From: Holtiella tumoricola
Lineage (GTDB): Bacteria; Bacillota; Clostridia; Lachnospirales; Cellulosilyticaceae
NCBI RefSeq assembly: GCF_027857615.1
Contig: NZ_JAQIFT010000065.1
Span: 1 to 54,555 of the forward strand
Reading direction: 5' to 3'
Length of the DNA: 54,555 nucleotides
The notes under the pieces are model-generated. The model did not search any database. It saw nothing but the letters and a program-made list of their open reading frames with translations, and was not told the DNA's origin. Numbering within the stretch: position 1 is the first letter of the stretch; every line of letters starts with the position of its first letter. Of the stretch, positions 24,843 to 34,441 are shown in pieces. The translations under genes were made by a program, and so were the position numbers.

Positions 24843-25346
24843 CTACTCTTTTACTGCAAAAGTAATCTCTACAGTTCCATTTCCAAGTACTTCAAAAAGT
24901 GAATCTGCATTCTCCACATAACCAAGATCCGTATATTTATAAGAAGAATCAAAGTCTTTATAAAATACCACTAAACAATCTGAACCATAAAGTTTGAGAT
25001 CACCTGCTTTTATTTCTACCGTTGTTATCTCATTAGTGGGTAAACTACTATCCATATAAGAGTACTTTTCATTGCCATTCAATTCATTAAGTGTGATGGT
25101 CATGGGTAACAAGTTTATAAATGTTCTAACTGTCTCATTATCATAGAGTGTAATACTATAAGTTTCAGCACCAATTATCATTTCTAATTGCGGTACCCTA
25201 CCATCTACTTGTTGGGTTACGCCTATACTATTAACAGGTAACTCTATATTGCTAGGTAATTTTTCGATGAGCTCAATCCTATTTCCACATCCACTTATTA
25301 TTCCAAATAAAATGAATACAGCTAGACTATTTATGATTTTATGCAT
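24843..25346 (-). CDS. lipoprotein with a cyclophilin-like domain
   Basis: The 167-residue protein begins MHKIINSLAVFILFGIISGCG, a type II signal peptide with a lipobox ending at Cys21, so it is probably anchored to the outer face of the membrane. The mature part (about 65-165) matches the cyclophilin-like fold: ETYSITLYDNETVRTFINLL, a YSYMDSSLPTNE loop, then LVVFYKDFDSSYKYTDLGYV. Such proteins commonly lie with LysR regulators and oxidoreductases, as here. The start at 25346 is chosen over 25400 because it opens a proper signal peptide. Function unknown. Confidence 0.8.
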   Translation of the reverse strand: MHKIINSLAVFILFGIISGCGNRIELIEKLPSNIELPVNSIGVTQQVDGRVPQLEMIIGAETYSITLYDNETVRTFINLLPMTITLNELNGNEKYSYMDSSLPTNEITTVEIKAGDLKLYGSDCLVVFYKDFDSSYKYTDLGYVENADSLFEVLGNGTVEITFAVKE

Positions 25347-25432
25347 CCTATTCCTCCCCTTATTTATAACCCCCTTACTGATGTTTAGTATAAATGCCAA
25401 GAATAGATATATCCAATACTTATATCAAATAC

Positions 25433-25446
25433 TCAAGTATACTTGA
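25433..25446. promoter_or_regulatory. candidate LysR operator in the divergent promoter region
   Basis: TCAAGTATACTTGA is a perfect 14-bp palindrome placed 65 bases before the LysR start and 87 bases before the lipoprotein start. LysR regulators bind dyads of about this size in such divergent regions. Confidence 0.6.
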
Positions 25447-25510
25447 CAGGCATATCAAACCCTCCTAAAATTGACTCATTATAGTATGTTTTAGAAAGGA
25501 GGATTCTCTT

Positions 25511-26404
25511 ATGGAGTTACGTGTATTACAATATTTTCTTGCTGTAGCTAGAGAACAAAGTATCTCTAAAGCCGCCGAATCCTTACATCTATCGCAACCA
25601 ACACTCTCAAGGCAAATTCGCGATATGGAAGAAGAATTAGGAAAACAATTACTGATTCGTGGTAATCGTAAGATTACGCTTACTGAAGAAGGCAGGATTC
25701 TACGAAAGCGTGCAGAAGAAATCATCAATTTAGTACAAAAAACGGAAAAAGAAATTACATTTACTGATGATACTGTGAGAGGTGATGTTTATATAGGTAC
25801 TGGAGAAACAGAGGGTGTACGCTTACTTGCGCGTGTTGCTAAAGAACTTCAAAAGGTATATCCCCAAATTCATTATCACATCGTCAGTGGAGACTCTATG
25901 GATATCATGGAACATCTAGATAAAGGTCTTTTTGATTTTGCTATCTTACTAGATCCTGCGGATGTATCAAAGTATGAAGCTATCAAACTTCCTTATAAAG
26001 ACATTACTGGTGTTTTGATGCGCAAAGACAGTCCTCTAGCCAAAAAAGAAAGGATTCATACTTATGAACTAGCAGCTCTACCCCTTATCGTCTCTAGGCA
26101 ACAACTCAAAAATGGTATTTTGGATTTTTTAACTTCCCAGTCAGGTACTCCCCTCAATATTGTTGCATCTTATAATCTAATATTTAATGCATCTCTTATG
26201 GTAGATGAAGGTCTTGGATATGCTATTGGTCTTGATAAGATTATTAATACTACCGGTAACACAAATCTAACATTTAGACCAATCACTCCACCTGTTGAAA
26301 TTGGAATGCATTTTGTTTGGAAAAAATATCAAGTTTTCTCTAAGCCTGCTGAAATTTTCTTACAGAAGATGCTTACTTCCTTAGAAAATAATTTAAACAT
26401 ATAA
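25511..26404 (+). CDS. LysR-family transcriptional regulator
   Basis: The 297-residue regulator has an N-terminal winged helix (residues 1-60, EQSISKAAESLHLSQPTLSR) and a LysR substrate-binding domain (about 90-290, beginning GDVYIGTGETEGVRLLARV). AGGAGG precedes the ATG. It is divergent from the lipoprotein/acetyltransferase/alcohol dehydrogenase cluster with a perfect palindrome between them, so it probably activates that cluster. The inducer is unknown. Confidence 0.93.
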   Translation: MELRVLQYFLAVAREQSISKAAESLHLSQPTLSRQIRDMEEELGKQLLIRGNRKITLTEEGRILRKRAEEIINLVQKTEKEITFTDDTVRGDVYIGTGETEGVRLLARVAKELQKVYPQIHYHIVSGDSMDIMEHLDKGLFDFAILLDPADVSKYEAIKLPYKDITGVLMRKDSPLAKKERIHTYELAALPLIVSRQQLKNGILDFLTSQSGTPLNIVASYNLIFNASLMVDEGLGYAIGLDKIINTTGNTNLTFRPITPPVEIGMHFVWKKYQVFSKPAEIFLQKMLTSLENNLNI

Positions 26405-26447
26405 AAAGAGTGAGGTTATTGCTATTAAGCTTAACCTCACTCTTTTT
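26403..26447. terminator. bidirectional terminator
   Basis: AAAAAGAGTGAGGTTA (26403-26418) and TAACCTCACTCTTTTT (26432-26447) form a perfect 16-base inverted repeat between the convergent LysR and GLUG genes. A and T runs suit termination in both directions. Confidence 0.9.
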
Positions 26448-26464
26448 ATAATTTAGATAGATAT

Positions 26465-29400
26465 TTAATCTGTCAGTTCTATTCCTTCTTCTCGATTGCG
26501 TTTTTTCTTACTTCTATGGAAGAAAACACTCCCACCTACAATAAACATGCTGATTGCTATCCCTATAATGATTTCCTTTATATAGTTTGGCCCTTCTACA
26601 CGCGTACTTCTCCATGTCACCTCATGACTTGCCACATCAAAGTAAATATATTTACCATCTCTTTGGTAGGCTTGTTGCTTCCAGTTCTCTCCTTCTTTAA
26701 CTTCTAAAGTTAATGTCTTGTTTGAATCAGGTGCGAGATAACGTATACGATGTACTTCATTACCATCCTCTGGTATAACCACATACCATTCTTCTATGGC
26801 TACTTTATCATCTGACTTATTTTCTATCTTCTCTTGTGCTAAGTTTTCTACGACTAGTTTATCTGTTTCATTAAATAATCCTTCCACTAGGACAATAGGC
26901 ATAGCCTGGTCAAGACGTTGCTCACTTTCTAATGTAGTCACAAGTGAAGAGTATACTGCATCTACATAGACATCAAAAAGCATGCATTCTTTATCAAAGT
27001 CTTCCCATTTACCATAGTAATTCTCTCTATAAGGCACTTCTGGTAACATCCCTTTGTCAAATGCTTCTCCGTATGTAACCTGTACTTTTTCTAGTAACTT
27101 ACCTTCAACCATAAAGTAAACGGCAAGTTCTGAGAATGACTTAGGCATTCCCTCAAGGGTTATAAAGTCTTCGTACACCAATGGTTCTGCTTTTCCAGCA
27201 TAGCTAATATTATCAATAGCACCTAAATCATCTGCAACATAGTAGTTGCCTCTAACTTGACCGCCACTTTGGACTTTACCAGCAACAGCCCCTCTATAGT
27301 CATTGCCTTTTTCTATCTCTATAAGAGCGCGACAATCTATAATATCCTTGCCTTCTCCTACAATACCACCTATATAGTCACCACCTGATAAGAAGGTTTT
27401 TGCATAGCTTGAACGGATGAGAGACTTAGACTTTCCTGCAATACCACCTACATAGTTTCCACTCTCACTTGCTACTTTTCCTTCACTTACTGCATCTACA
27501 ACGTAGCCCAGTTGCATCAACCCTACTACGCCTCCCGCACTATCTTTCTTTGCCTCTACTTCACCTATGTTACGGCAAGAACGTAGTACTGCTCTTGTTT
27601 GGAAGACAAAATTAATGGATTTATCTCCCTTTATTTCAAGGTCATCTTCAGGGTCAAAACTCTTTTCAACAGCCATAGCACCTGCAATACCACCTACATT
27701 GATATCTCCTTTTACAAATCCTTTATTGGTACTATTGGCTACTTTACCTTCTGTCTGACTCTCTGTATCTATTTTAGAAATATCTTCTGTATAGTTATCT
27801 ACAGAAGGTTCAAAACTCATAACACTTTCTGTAATATCTAATAGAACATCTAGGACAACAAAGAACTGTTCGGTAATTTTCCCTAAGTCATCAAAAGCTA
27901 AATTCATTTGCTCATTGATGATAACATTCAGTTCCCCTAAGGCATCTGAGGTTTCATGCATACTGGTATAGAGACTTTCCTTTGTGTCTTGATAGGTACT
28001 ATCTCCTACTGTAAAAGTTACTTCAGGCTGTTCAGATAAATAAGTGATTACTTCTTCTACGCCTTTTAAACTATCTGAAAAATACCCTGCTGCTATTTCT
28101 ATTTCATCTAAAGCATCTCTAAGAGATTTAATAGCCTTTGCTCCATATTCATTGCTATCTTCTAGGTTACTTAATAACTTAGAAAAATTGCTACTACTAC
28201 TTTGTAACTTACTTAAGCTACCTTCTAGTGCACTGCCACTTCGCTCAAAAGATAACCTTGCATCTCCAAGATATGCAAATGCTTGCTCTATATCTTTATT
28301 TGCCAACGTCTCTGCTGCTGTAATGATTAGGTTATTACCTCTTTTTAAATAATAAACAGCATCTTCTAGTTCGCTTAATGCACTGCCTACCTGGTTAGAA
28401 ACATTCTCTAACTCAGTAATACTTCTGCCCATACTATTACTAAGTTTCACCATATAATCCATAGATTTTTGTAGAGGTGCTATGGCTTCTTCCATACTCA
28501 CTGCCATATCTGAAAATGCCTCTGTCACAGGTACAAAACGATCAATAGCTTCTGCGATCGTCACACTTATACGATTAACCTCTCCTACATTGGTATCAAT
28601 AATCTCACCTGTTTGATCTATAAGCGATTCTGTATGTGCCTGCGCTGTATCAACATAAGTCTTCATCTGACTTAGTTGTCCACTAATTAAATCTGTACTA
28701 CCTTTACCATTAGTCATAGCATTTTGTAATAAACGCTCTAAAGTGTTTAGCTCATTTCTTAAGGTGTCTAGTTGTGACTTAGAATAGGTTAATAGGGTAT
28801 AAGGCTCCATTTGTCCAACAATCCCCCCTACTTCCTTACGTCCATAGATGGTACCTATATTAGTACAAGCATTGATATATCCAGATTGTCTTCCTGCAAT
28901 ACCTCCGATATTATACCCTACATGCTTATAGCCTACTATTCCTCCATTATTACTATTTTGTATCATTCCAGTATTTAATCCAGTAATCCCACCAATATCT
29001 GTAATATCCGCACTGATTTCTGTAACTTTCGTTTCCTCATCAACAATTTTTTCAAAGGTAATATCTTCTTCTATCACATGAGTATTAATATTTCCTTTAT
29101 TAGTACTTCGTAATATGGACCCTCTATTTTCTCCTGCTACACCACCAATTTGATGCTGTCCATAGACTGTAGCATTCACCAAGCAATCAATGATTTTACC
29201 AGAGGCTTCGTTTATACCTACAAGTCCTCCAACTTGCTTAGTACCTGTTACCTCTCCTACAAAAGTACACTTCATTAAAGTTCCTTTGTTCTCACCAACA
29301 ATACCACCAATGATCTCTTTCGAACCTGTAGGATTGATCTTTCCCTCTACTGTCAGGTTCTTAACGATACCACCTTCTTCTAAATAGCGAAAAAGTCCCT

Positions 29401-29728
29401 GGCCCCCGCCTCCCTCTTCTAATTTAACACCACTAATAGTATAGCCAGCCCCATCAAATGTACCTGAAAAAATAGGAATAGGCATAAATGTTTCCCCGCT
29501 CAAATATATATCATTTTGTAAAATAATTTGTTTTCCTTTTGACCAACTATCTAAACGTGCCTTTTTAGCTACCTCTATAAATTCTTGTGCATTAGAAATA
29601 GTAATTGTTGTCTCCTCTGCTTTTACTGTAAAAAGTGGAAGCAATATAGGTGCTATTAATAAAAGAACTAATAAGAGTGCTACAGGGCGCTTCATTGGAT
29701 TCATTTTTCTACAGTTGCTTTTATACAT
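26465..29728 (-). CDS. large membrane-anchored surface protein with GLUG repeats and a coiled-coil core
   Basis: The 1087-residue exported protein has several parts. There is a signal peptide (about 1-37, ending FTVKAEE) and a first set of GLUG-type repeats (about 90-310, with GGIVGENKG, GGLVGINEA, GGVAGENRG, GGITGLNTG and GGIAGRQSG). A long helical, coiled-coil-prone region (about 315-640) follows, then a second GLUG set (about 670-840, with GGIAGA, GGVVGLM, GGIAGKSKS and GGIVGEGKD). A beta-rich region and a single C-terminal membrane helix (about 1058-1078) precede a basic tail. GLUG repeats occur in adhesins and surface proteins. The gene overlaps the MMPL exporter by eight bases and follows it in one operon, so the protein is probably its extracytoplasmic partner. 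That role is inference. Confidence 0.85.
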   Translation of the reverse strand: MYKSNCRKMNPMKRPVALLLVLLLIAPILLPLFTVKAEETTITISNAQEFIEVAKKARLDSWSKGKQIILQNDIYLSGETFMPIPIFSGTFDGAGYTISGVKLEEGGGGQGLFRYLEEGGIVKNLTVEGKINPTGSKEIIGGIVGENKGTLMKCTFVGEVTGTKQVGGLVGINEASGKIIDCLVNATVYGQHQIGGVAGENRGSILRSTNKGNINTHVIEEDITFEKIVDEETKVTEISADITDIGGITGLNTGMIQNSNNGGIVGYKHVGYNIGGIAGRQSGYINACTNIGTIYGRKEVGGIVGQMEPYTLLTYSKSQLDTLRNELNTLERLLQNAMTNGKGSTDLISGQLSQMKTYVDTAQAHTESLIDQTGEIIDTNVGEVNRISVTIAEAIDRFVPVTEAFSDMAVSMEEAIAPLQKSMDYMVKLSNSMGRSITELENVSNQVGSALSELEDAVYYLKRGNNLIITAAETLANKDIEQAFAYLGDARLSFERSGSALEGSLSKLQSSSSNFSKLLSNLEDSNEYGAKAIKSLRDALDEIEIAAGYFSDSLKGVEEVITYLSEQPEVTFTVGDSTYQDTKESLYTSMHETSDALGELNVIINEQMNLAFDDLGKITEQFFVVLDVLLDITESVMSFEPSVDNYTEDISKIDTESQTEGKVANSTNKGFVKGDINVGGIAGAMAVEKSFDPEDDLEIKGDKSINFVFQTRAVLRSCRNIGEVEAKKDSAGGVVGLMQLGYVVDAVSEGKVASESGNYVGGIAGKSKSLIRSSYAKTFLSGGDYIGGIVGEGKDIIDCRALIEIEKGNDYRGAVAGKVQSGGQVRGNYYVADDLGAIDNISYAGKAEPLVYEDFITLEGMPKSFSELAVYFMVEGKLLEKVQVTYGEAFDKGMLPEVPYRENYYGKWEDFDKECMLFDVYVDAVYSSLVTTLESEQRLDQAMPIVLVEGLFNETDKLVVENLAQEKIENKSDDKVAIEEWYVVIPEDGNEVHRIRYLAPDSNKTLTLEVKEGENWKQQAYQRDGKYIYFDVASHEVTWRSTRVEGPNYIKEIIIGIAISMFIVGGSVFFHRSKKKRNREEGIELTD

Positions 29729-32153
29729 GTGCTGTTTCCTCCTCTATTTCTTCTACTTCTCCTGTACTTACCATAGCTTTTAAATCTCCTTCTAGAACAC
29801 CTTTCATTTCCATATCTACTACACCAGATACATATCCTCTTACTCTACCATTAACAAGCCATTTCCCTGTGCGCTCCTGTACTAAGGTAGACTTTTTCTG
29901 TGCAAAAGTTGTACGCTCTATGATGCTATCACCTAGTAATAAAATCTGAGGGAGTACAAAGATAACCAATATCATAGAAATAATCGTTCCACGTCCAATA
30001 CAAAGGCCTAACGCAGCAATTGTTCCATCTGTTGAAAGCTGACTAATCACTATCCCTGCTGAGGCTAAGATGACACCTGAGGTAAGGATCGTTGGGAAGC
30101 TTTGATTCAATGCTTCTACTATAGCTTTCTTAATAGGTAAGGTTTTCTTAAGTGTCATATAACGACTTGTAATAACAATGGCATAGTCGATATTGGCTCC
30201 CATTTGAATAGAAGATACAACTAAATAACCTAAGAAAAAGAGTGGTTTATTCTGCAAATAAGGGAAAGAGAAGTTCATCCATATACTTGCCTGAATTACA
30301 ATAATCAACAGTACTGGTAAGCCTGCTGATTTGAAGGTAAACATGAGGATTAATATAACAAACAATGCCGATAAAATACTGATCACTAAGTTATCCGTTG
30401 CAAAGGTTGAAGATAAATCATAGTTACTTGTAGAGTTCCCTACAATGTAAACGTCTTCATCATAATACTTAGCTGCTACCTCATGAATCGTATCTAAAAA
30501 GGCAAAGGTCTCTTCACTTTCCTCTGGTAAATTTAAATAGATAAGCATACGACTATAATCTTCGCTCATTAGTTGTTTCTTTGCATCTGTTAATTGACTA
30601 TGTAAATCTTCAAGCTCTTCTTGAAGTTCATTCTCTAAAGTTACATACCCCTTATCTACTTGGTCATATAAGAACATAAACATATCAATAAGCGGTACAC
30701 TATACTCTCCAATATCACTTACTATCTTGCCATAATCTTCATCATTGACTGCATAAGCCGCATATAAAAGCTGTGCCACTTCATAGTCTAAATCGATCAG
30801 CTCAGAAAAAGCTCTCGGTGTTAAATAATCTGTGAGTACATAATCATCCATCGCCTCTGTAGTGGCTAAACCTAAAGTAGAATCTACTTCATCATAACGC
30901 TCTAGTTCTTTTAGGAGTTTCCCCTCTGATATGTAATCTCCTGATGGTACTATAAGGGCAAGCATATTATTTTTTCCAAAAGTATCATTAACCTTATCTT
31001 CTGCCATCTGTACTGCATTTCGTCTAGGTGCTCTTAAGTCTGCTACACCAAAGCTAAATGGGCAACGATTAAAGAAGACGAAAGAAGCCAAAACTAAAAT
31101 TACAAATACTGGCGGTATCACATACCTTGTTTTCACTGCAAACTTACCTAATCCACGAATAGAAGGGATAAAGTTACGATGCTGTGTTTTATCAATGAAT
31201 TTGCTAAATACAATCAGTAAGCCTGGCATTAATGTAAATACACTAAGTAAGCTTAAAATAATGGCTTTAATGAGCACTACAGCTAAATCTCCACCTATTC
31301 TAAAGTGCATAAACACAAGCGCAAAAAGCCCTGACATGGTTGTTAAACTACTCGATGCAATCTCTGGTATAGCTTTGGCTAGTGCCGCTATACATGCTTC
31401 ACGTACAGGGAGGGTTTCATGCTCTTCTGTAAATCGATGACATAAGATAATGGCATAATCAATCGCTAGTGCTAACTGTAATACAACAGCTACTGAATTA
31501 GAGATAAAAGAAATCTTACCGAGTAAGAAATTAGTCCCCATATTTAGTAGTGCTGCTACTCCAAATGTTAAGATTACTACGGGTATTTCCCCATAGCTCT
31601 TTGAAGTAAAGAATAAAACTAAAACAATAATGACCGCAGCAATCACTACAATAACCTGCATCTCATCAGCTAGTTGTTTAGCTGTGTCCACCCCTATAGT
31701 TGTTGAAACATAAGAGTCATACGGTGCTATCACTTCTCTAATTTTCTCCATGGCCGCAAGGCTTATTTCATCTTTATCCGTTCCTTTAAATGAAACCTCT
31801 ATAAGTGCTGAAGCATTTTGATAATATTTGTCTTCTTGTTCTAGGGTAACACCAGATACCCCCTCTATCCTCTCTATCTTAGAGGCAATCTCTTTGGCGT
31901 GATCATAAGAAATATTGGCTAGCATAACCTTGGCTGAACCAAAAGTGGTAAACTCTCTTTCCATAATCTCAACACCTTGCCGTGTCTCGGTATCCTCAGC
32001 TAAATACGCTGTAATATCATTCTCTACTTGTACCCAACCCATTGCATATATACTAAATATAATTGCAAACAAATAAAGTAGGAAGAACAAATTACGTTTA
32101 TCTACAATAAAGGTTGCAATCTTTTCCATGACATGCTGTGATCCTGCTTTCAT
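29721..32153 (-). CDS. MMPL/RND-family exporter
   Basis: The 810-residue protein has the RND layout. Helix 1 lies near residues 20-40, followed by an extracytoplasmic loop (about 45-170) and a six-helix block (about 175-365, with a conserved DYAIILCHRFTEE at a helix end). A second helix and loop, and a second block with ANIDYAIVITSRYM, follow. Such exporters use the proton gradient to move lipids, hydrophobic drugs or lipopeptides. The start at 32153 is preferred over 32189 because AAGGAG lies seven bases before it. The gene is divergent from a TetR regulator and translationally coupled to the GLUG protein gene. Confidence 0.92.
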   Translation of the reverse strand: MKAGSQHVMEKIATFIVDKRNLFFLLYLFAIIFSIYAMGWVQVENDITAYLAEDTETRQGVEIMEREFTTFGSAKVMLANISYDHAKEIASKIERIEGVSGVTLEQEDKYYQNASALIEVSFKGTDKDEISLAAMEKIREVIAPYDSYVSTTIGVDTAKQLADEMQVIVVIAAVIIVLVLFFTSKSYGEIPVVILTFGVAALLNMGTNFLLGKISFISNSVAVVLQLALAIDYAIILCHRFTEEHETLPVREACIAALAKAIPEIASSSLTTMSGLFALVFMHFRIGGDLAVVLIKAIILSLLSVFTLMPGLLIVFSKFIDKTQHRNFIPSIRGLGKFAVKTRYVIPPVFVILVLASFVFFNRCPFSFGVADLRAPRRNAVQMAEDKVNDTFGKNNMLALIVPSGDYISEGKLLKELERYDEVDSTLGLATTEAMDDYVLTDYLTPRAFSELIDLDYEVAQLLYAAYAVNDEDYGKIVSDIGEYSVPLIDMFMFLYDQVDKGYVTLENELQEELEDLHSQLTDAKKQLMSEDYSRMLIYLNLPEESEETFAFLDTIHEVAAKYYDEDVYIVGNSTSNYDLSSTFATDNLVISILSALFVILILMFTFKSAGLPVLLIIVIQASIWMNFSFPYLQNKPLFFLGYLVVSSIQMGANIDYAIVITSRYMTLKKTLPIKKAIVEALNQSFPTILTSGVILASAGIVISQLSTDGTIAALGLCIGRGTIISMILVIFVLPQILLLGDSIIERTTFAQKKSTLVQERTGKWLVNGRVRGYVSGVVDMEMKGVLEGDLKAMVSTGEVEEIEEETAHV

Positions 32154-32264
32154 AACGCTACTCCTTCCAGTTTTTGAGATAATTGACATCTGTCTATTTG
32201 TAAATTATAATAAACTTCAATTATTACAAAAAGGCTCAATATCACCTTTTTGCCACTTATTTTA

Positions 32265-32283
32265 CACTTTACTAGAAAGTGTC
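32265..32283. promoter_or_regulatory. candidate TetR operator
   Basis: ACACTTT-ACTAG-AAAGTGT (32265-32271, 32277-32283) is a perfect dyad 17 bases before the TetR start, in the gap shared with the divergent MMPL promoter. Its size suits a TetR dimer. Confidence 0.6.
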
Positions 32284-32300
32284 TCCGAAAGAGGTCTACC

Positions 32301-32867
32301 ATGGAAAAGAAAATGGATTTAAGAGTTTATAAGACTTATACTGCATTAGCAACAGCTTTCATACAGCTTTTAGAAAAAAAGAGTTTTGACGATATCACTA
32401 TTCAAGAATTATGCGAACTTGCTACCATTCGTCGTGCTACCTTTTATAAACACTTCGCAGATAAATATGAGTTCTTTGTGTTTATGATTAAATGCTTAGA
32501 AAACCAATTTTATGAAAAAAACCCTGATCTTCTTACTCATCAGCGTTCTAAATATCACTATATTAAGCTCATACATTATACCCTTGATTTTATCTCTCAC
32601 AATGAAGCTCTGGTTAAATCTATTTTCAAGAATAGTGTATCTGCCCCTTTACTTAGTTTACTTACTCAGCAGACCACTAAGATCCTTGAAGAAAATCTAA
32701 AAGAAGATATAAAGCACGGTGCTGTCTTTCCTGCTAGTCCTGAAGTACTTGCATCCTTTATGATAGGTGCTTTTATTCATACAATCTCTTGGTGGGTATC
32801 AACTGATATGCAGATGCCAAAAGAAATATTAGTCAAACAACTTATTGGTATTATTGATAAGTTTTAA
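32301..32867 (+). CDS. TetR-family transcriptional regulator
   Basis: The 188-residue regulator has an N-terminal helix-turn-helix (about 8-55, TIQELCELATIRRATFYKHF) and a helical ligand domain of the same subgroup as the regulator at 9733. The start at 32301 has AGAGG six bases upstream; an in-frame ATG at 32250 would place the operator inside the gene. It is divergent from the MMPL/GLUG operon and probably represses it until a substrate of the exporter is bound. Confidence 0.9.
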   Translation: MEKKMDLRVYKTYTALATAFIQLLEKKSFDDITIQELCELATIRRATFYKHFADKYEFFVFMIKCLENQFYEKNPDLLTHQRSKYHYIKLIHYTLDFISHNEALVKSIFKNSVSAPLLSLLTQQTTKILEENLKEDIKHGAVFPASPEVLASFMIGAFIHTISWWVSTDMQMPKEILVKQLIGIIDKF

Positions 32868-32926
32868 TGCCCTACTTCTCATTATAATGACTTTGATAAT
32901 CCTAAAATAATTTTTCACTAAAAAAT

Positions 32927-32961
32927 GCCGTGTAATCATTCTATTGTCCTAATTACACGAC
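32927..32961 (-). terminator. intrinsic terminator after the nucleotidase gene
   Basis: Minus-strand GTCGTGTAAT pairs with ATTACACGGC and is followed by a six-T tract after two bases. It is 20 bases past the stop at 32982. Confidence 0.85.
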
Positions 32962-32981
32962 ACCATAACATCATTTATTTC

Positions 32982-34424
32982 TTAAATAACTGTAAATGTT
33001 CCCAAATAAGATTCTTCTATGTTACCTTTTTCAGCTAAATAACTTTTCATGGCCTCAATAGCAGTAATATTTAACTTTTCTCGGTTAGTTCCATAATGTT
33101 GTGGGACACCTTGTTCTGTTATATAACTACATTGATACATTGTATCTGCCTCTAATGGTCTTCCTTCAGCAAATAACTTCTGGATACGATAGTGATGAGG
33201 GTTTTCAATTTTTATATAAGCTTTTATTCCTATTGCTCTAGGTAAATATCCCCCAATCTGTCCAAAAGGATTTCTAGAATAAGTATGATTAATGTTATCT
33301 TCTAACATCTCTACAATTTCATAACCTTTCAAATCCACATTAATAATTTTAGGATTCATTGGGACTATATTATATAAGTTATTCTCTGTAATATTACCTG
33401 GGGGAATGGGTGCACCATATCTCCATCCATGTGAAAAGCAAATTTTTCGTCCTGTAGCATATGATATAGAATGTAATAAGAAATTATCCATAGTAGATTC
33501 AAGTGAATAATCTCTACAAAGTAAGCTATTGGTTTTCCCAACGACTTGATCTAACTGCTTTTTATAAGGCTTATAAGCCTCCATAACTAACCTGCCTATT
33601 CTTTCATCTTCTGGTATATCAGCAGTTACAGGTATGAGTTTATGTTGATAGTCAATGATTCTGCCATTTATTATCTCAACATCTAATTCTCCTATAAAAG
33701 AGCCATGACATCCTGATTGAATTAATAGGGCATTTCCAACCTTAATTGGGGCATTCAATCTATTATGGGTGTGTCCGCTTATGCATATATCAATCCCTGT
33801 CGTCTTTGATATAATTTCATAATCTGTTGGCATACCAAGATGTGATAACATAACTACAATATCACATTTATGCTTATTTCTCAGTTGAGCTGCAATAATT
33901 GGTGCTTCCTTATATTCGGGTGACATATAAATCCCTTGTGAAAATTTTTGTGGAAATCCTTGTACAACATGCTGACAAGCCATACCAAAAATACCAATCT
34001 TCATTCCATCTATTTCTTTAATTATATAAGGATCAAATACACGTTGTTTTGTATCATAGCGATATACATTTGCTGCTAGCAATGGATAATTTAGTTCATA
34101 TACTAAATCACGAAGCTTTGAAGGTGTATATGCAAAATCCCAGTGAGCAGTCATTGCATCTAATCCCATCTCATTTAGAATTGGAACAATGGCATTTCCA
34201 TGTGTTTGTGTTGTGATGAATGTTCCATGAAAAGTATCTCCACAGTCAAGAAAAAGACTATTTTTCTTCTCTCTTCTGATCTGGTCTACTAGACTTTTAA
34301 TCCTTGCATATCCGCCTGCCTCTTTAACTTCAAGATTTTGAGGTCCAAAGAATACTTCAGGATGAGGTGATATATATCCATGAACATCATTCATTTGTAT
34401 TAGTGTTAGAAATTTACTTTCCAT
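32982..34424 (-). CDS. 5'-nucleotidase/UshA-like metallophosphoesterase, no signal peptide
   Basis: The 480-residue protein has an N-terminal calcineurin-like metallophosphatase domain with the full set of metal motifs: QMNDVHGY (Asp, His), LDCGDTFHG (Asp), LLAANVY (Asn), MLSHLG (His) and SGHTHNR (His-x-His). A C-terminal 5'-nucleotidase domain (about 300-470) includes the substrate-binding phenylalanine region SRNPFGQIGGY. Relatives are usually exported and carry a signal peptide, but this one starts directly at the catalytic domain and should be cytoplasmic. It follows a DsrE-like gene by 17 bases, so the two are co-transcribed. Confidence 0.9.
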   Translation of the reverse strand: MESKFLTLIQMNDVHGYISPHPEVFFGPQNLEVKEAGGYARIKSLVDQIRREKKNSLFLDCGDTFHGTFITTQTHGNAIVPILNEMGLDAMTAHWDFAYTPSKLRDLVYELNYPLLAANVYRYDTKQRVFDPYIIKEIDGMKIGIFGMACQHVVQGFPQKFSQGIYMSPEYKEAPIIAAQLRNKHKCDIVVMLSHLGMPTDYEIISKTTGIDICISGHTHNRLNAPIKVGNALLIQSGCHGSFIGELDVEIINGRIIDYQHKLIPVTADIPEDERIGRLVMEAYKPYKKQLDQVVGKTNSLLCRDYSLESTMDNFLLHSISYATGRKICFSHGWRYGAPIPPGNITENNLYNIVPMNPKIINVDLKGYEIVEMLEDNINHTYSRNPFGQIGGYLPRAIGIKAYIKIENPHHYRIQKLFAEGRPLEADTMYQCSYITEQGVPQHYGTNREKLNITAIEAMKSYLAEKGNIEESYLGTFTVI

Positions 34425-34441
34425 ATTATCACCTCCCTTTA

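Noticed and set aside
29650..29949. Plus-strand ORFs opposite the GLUG, MMPL and other long genes
   Set aside because: They mirror real minus-strand genes, lack ribosome binding sites and have low-complexity compositions.
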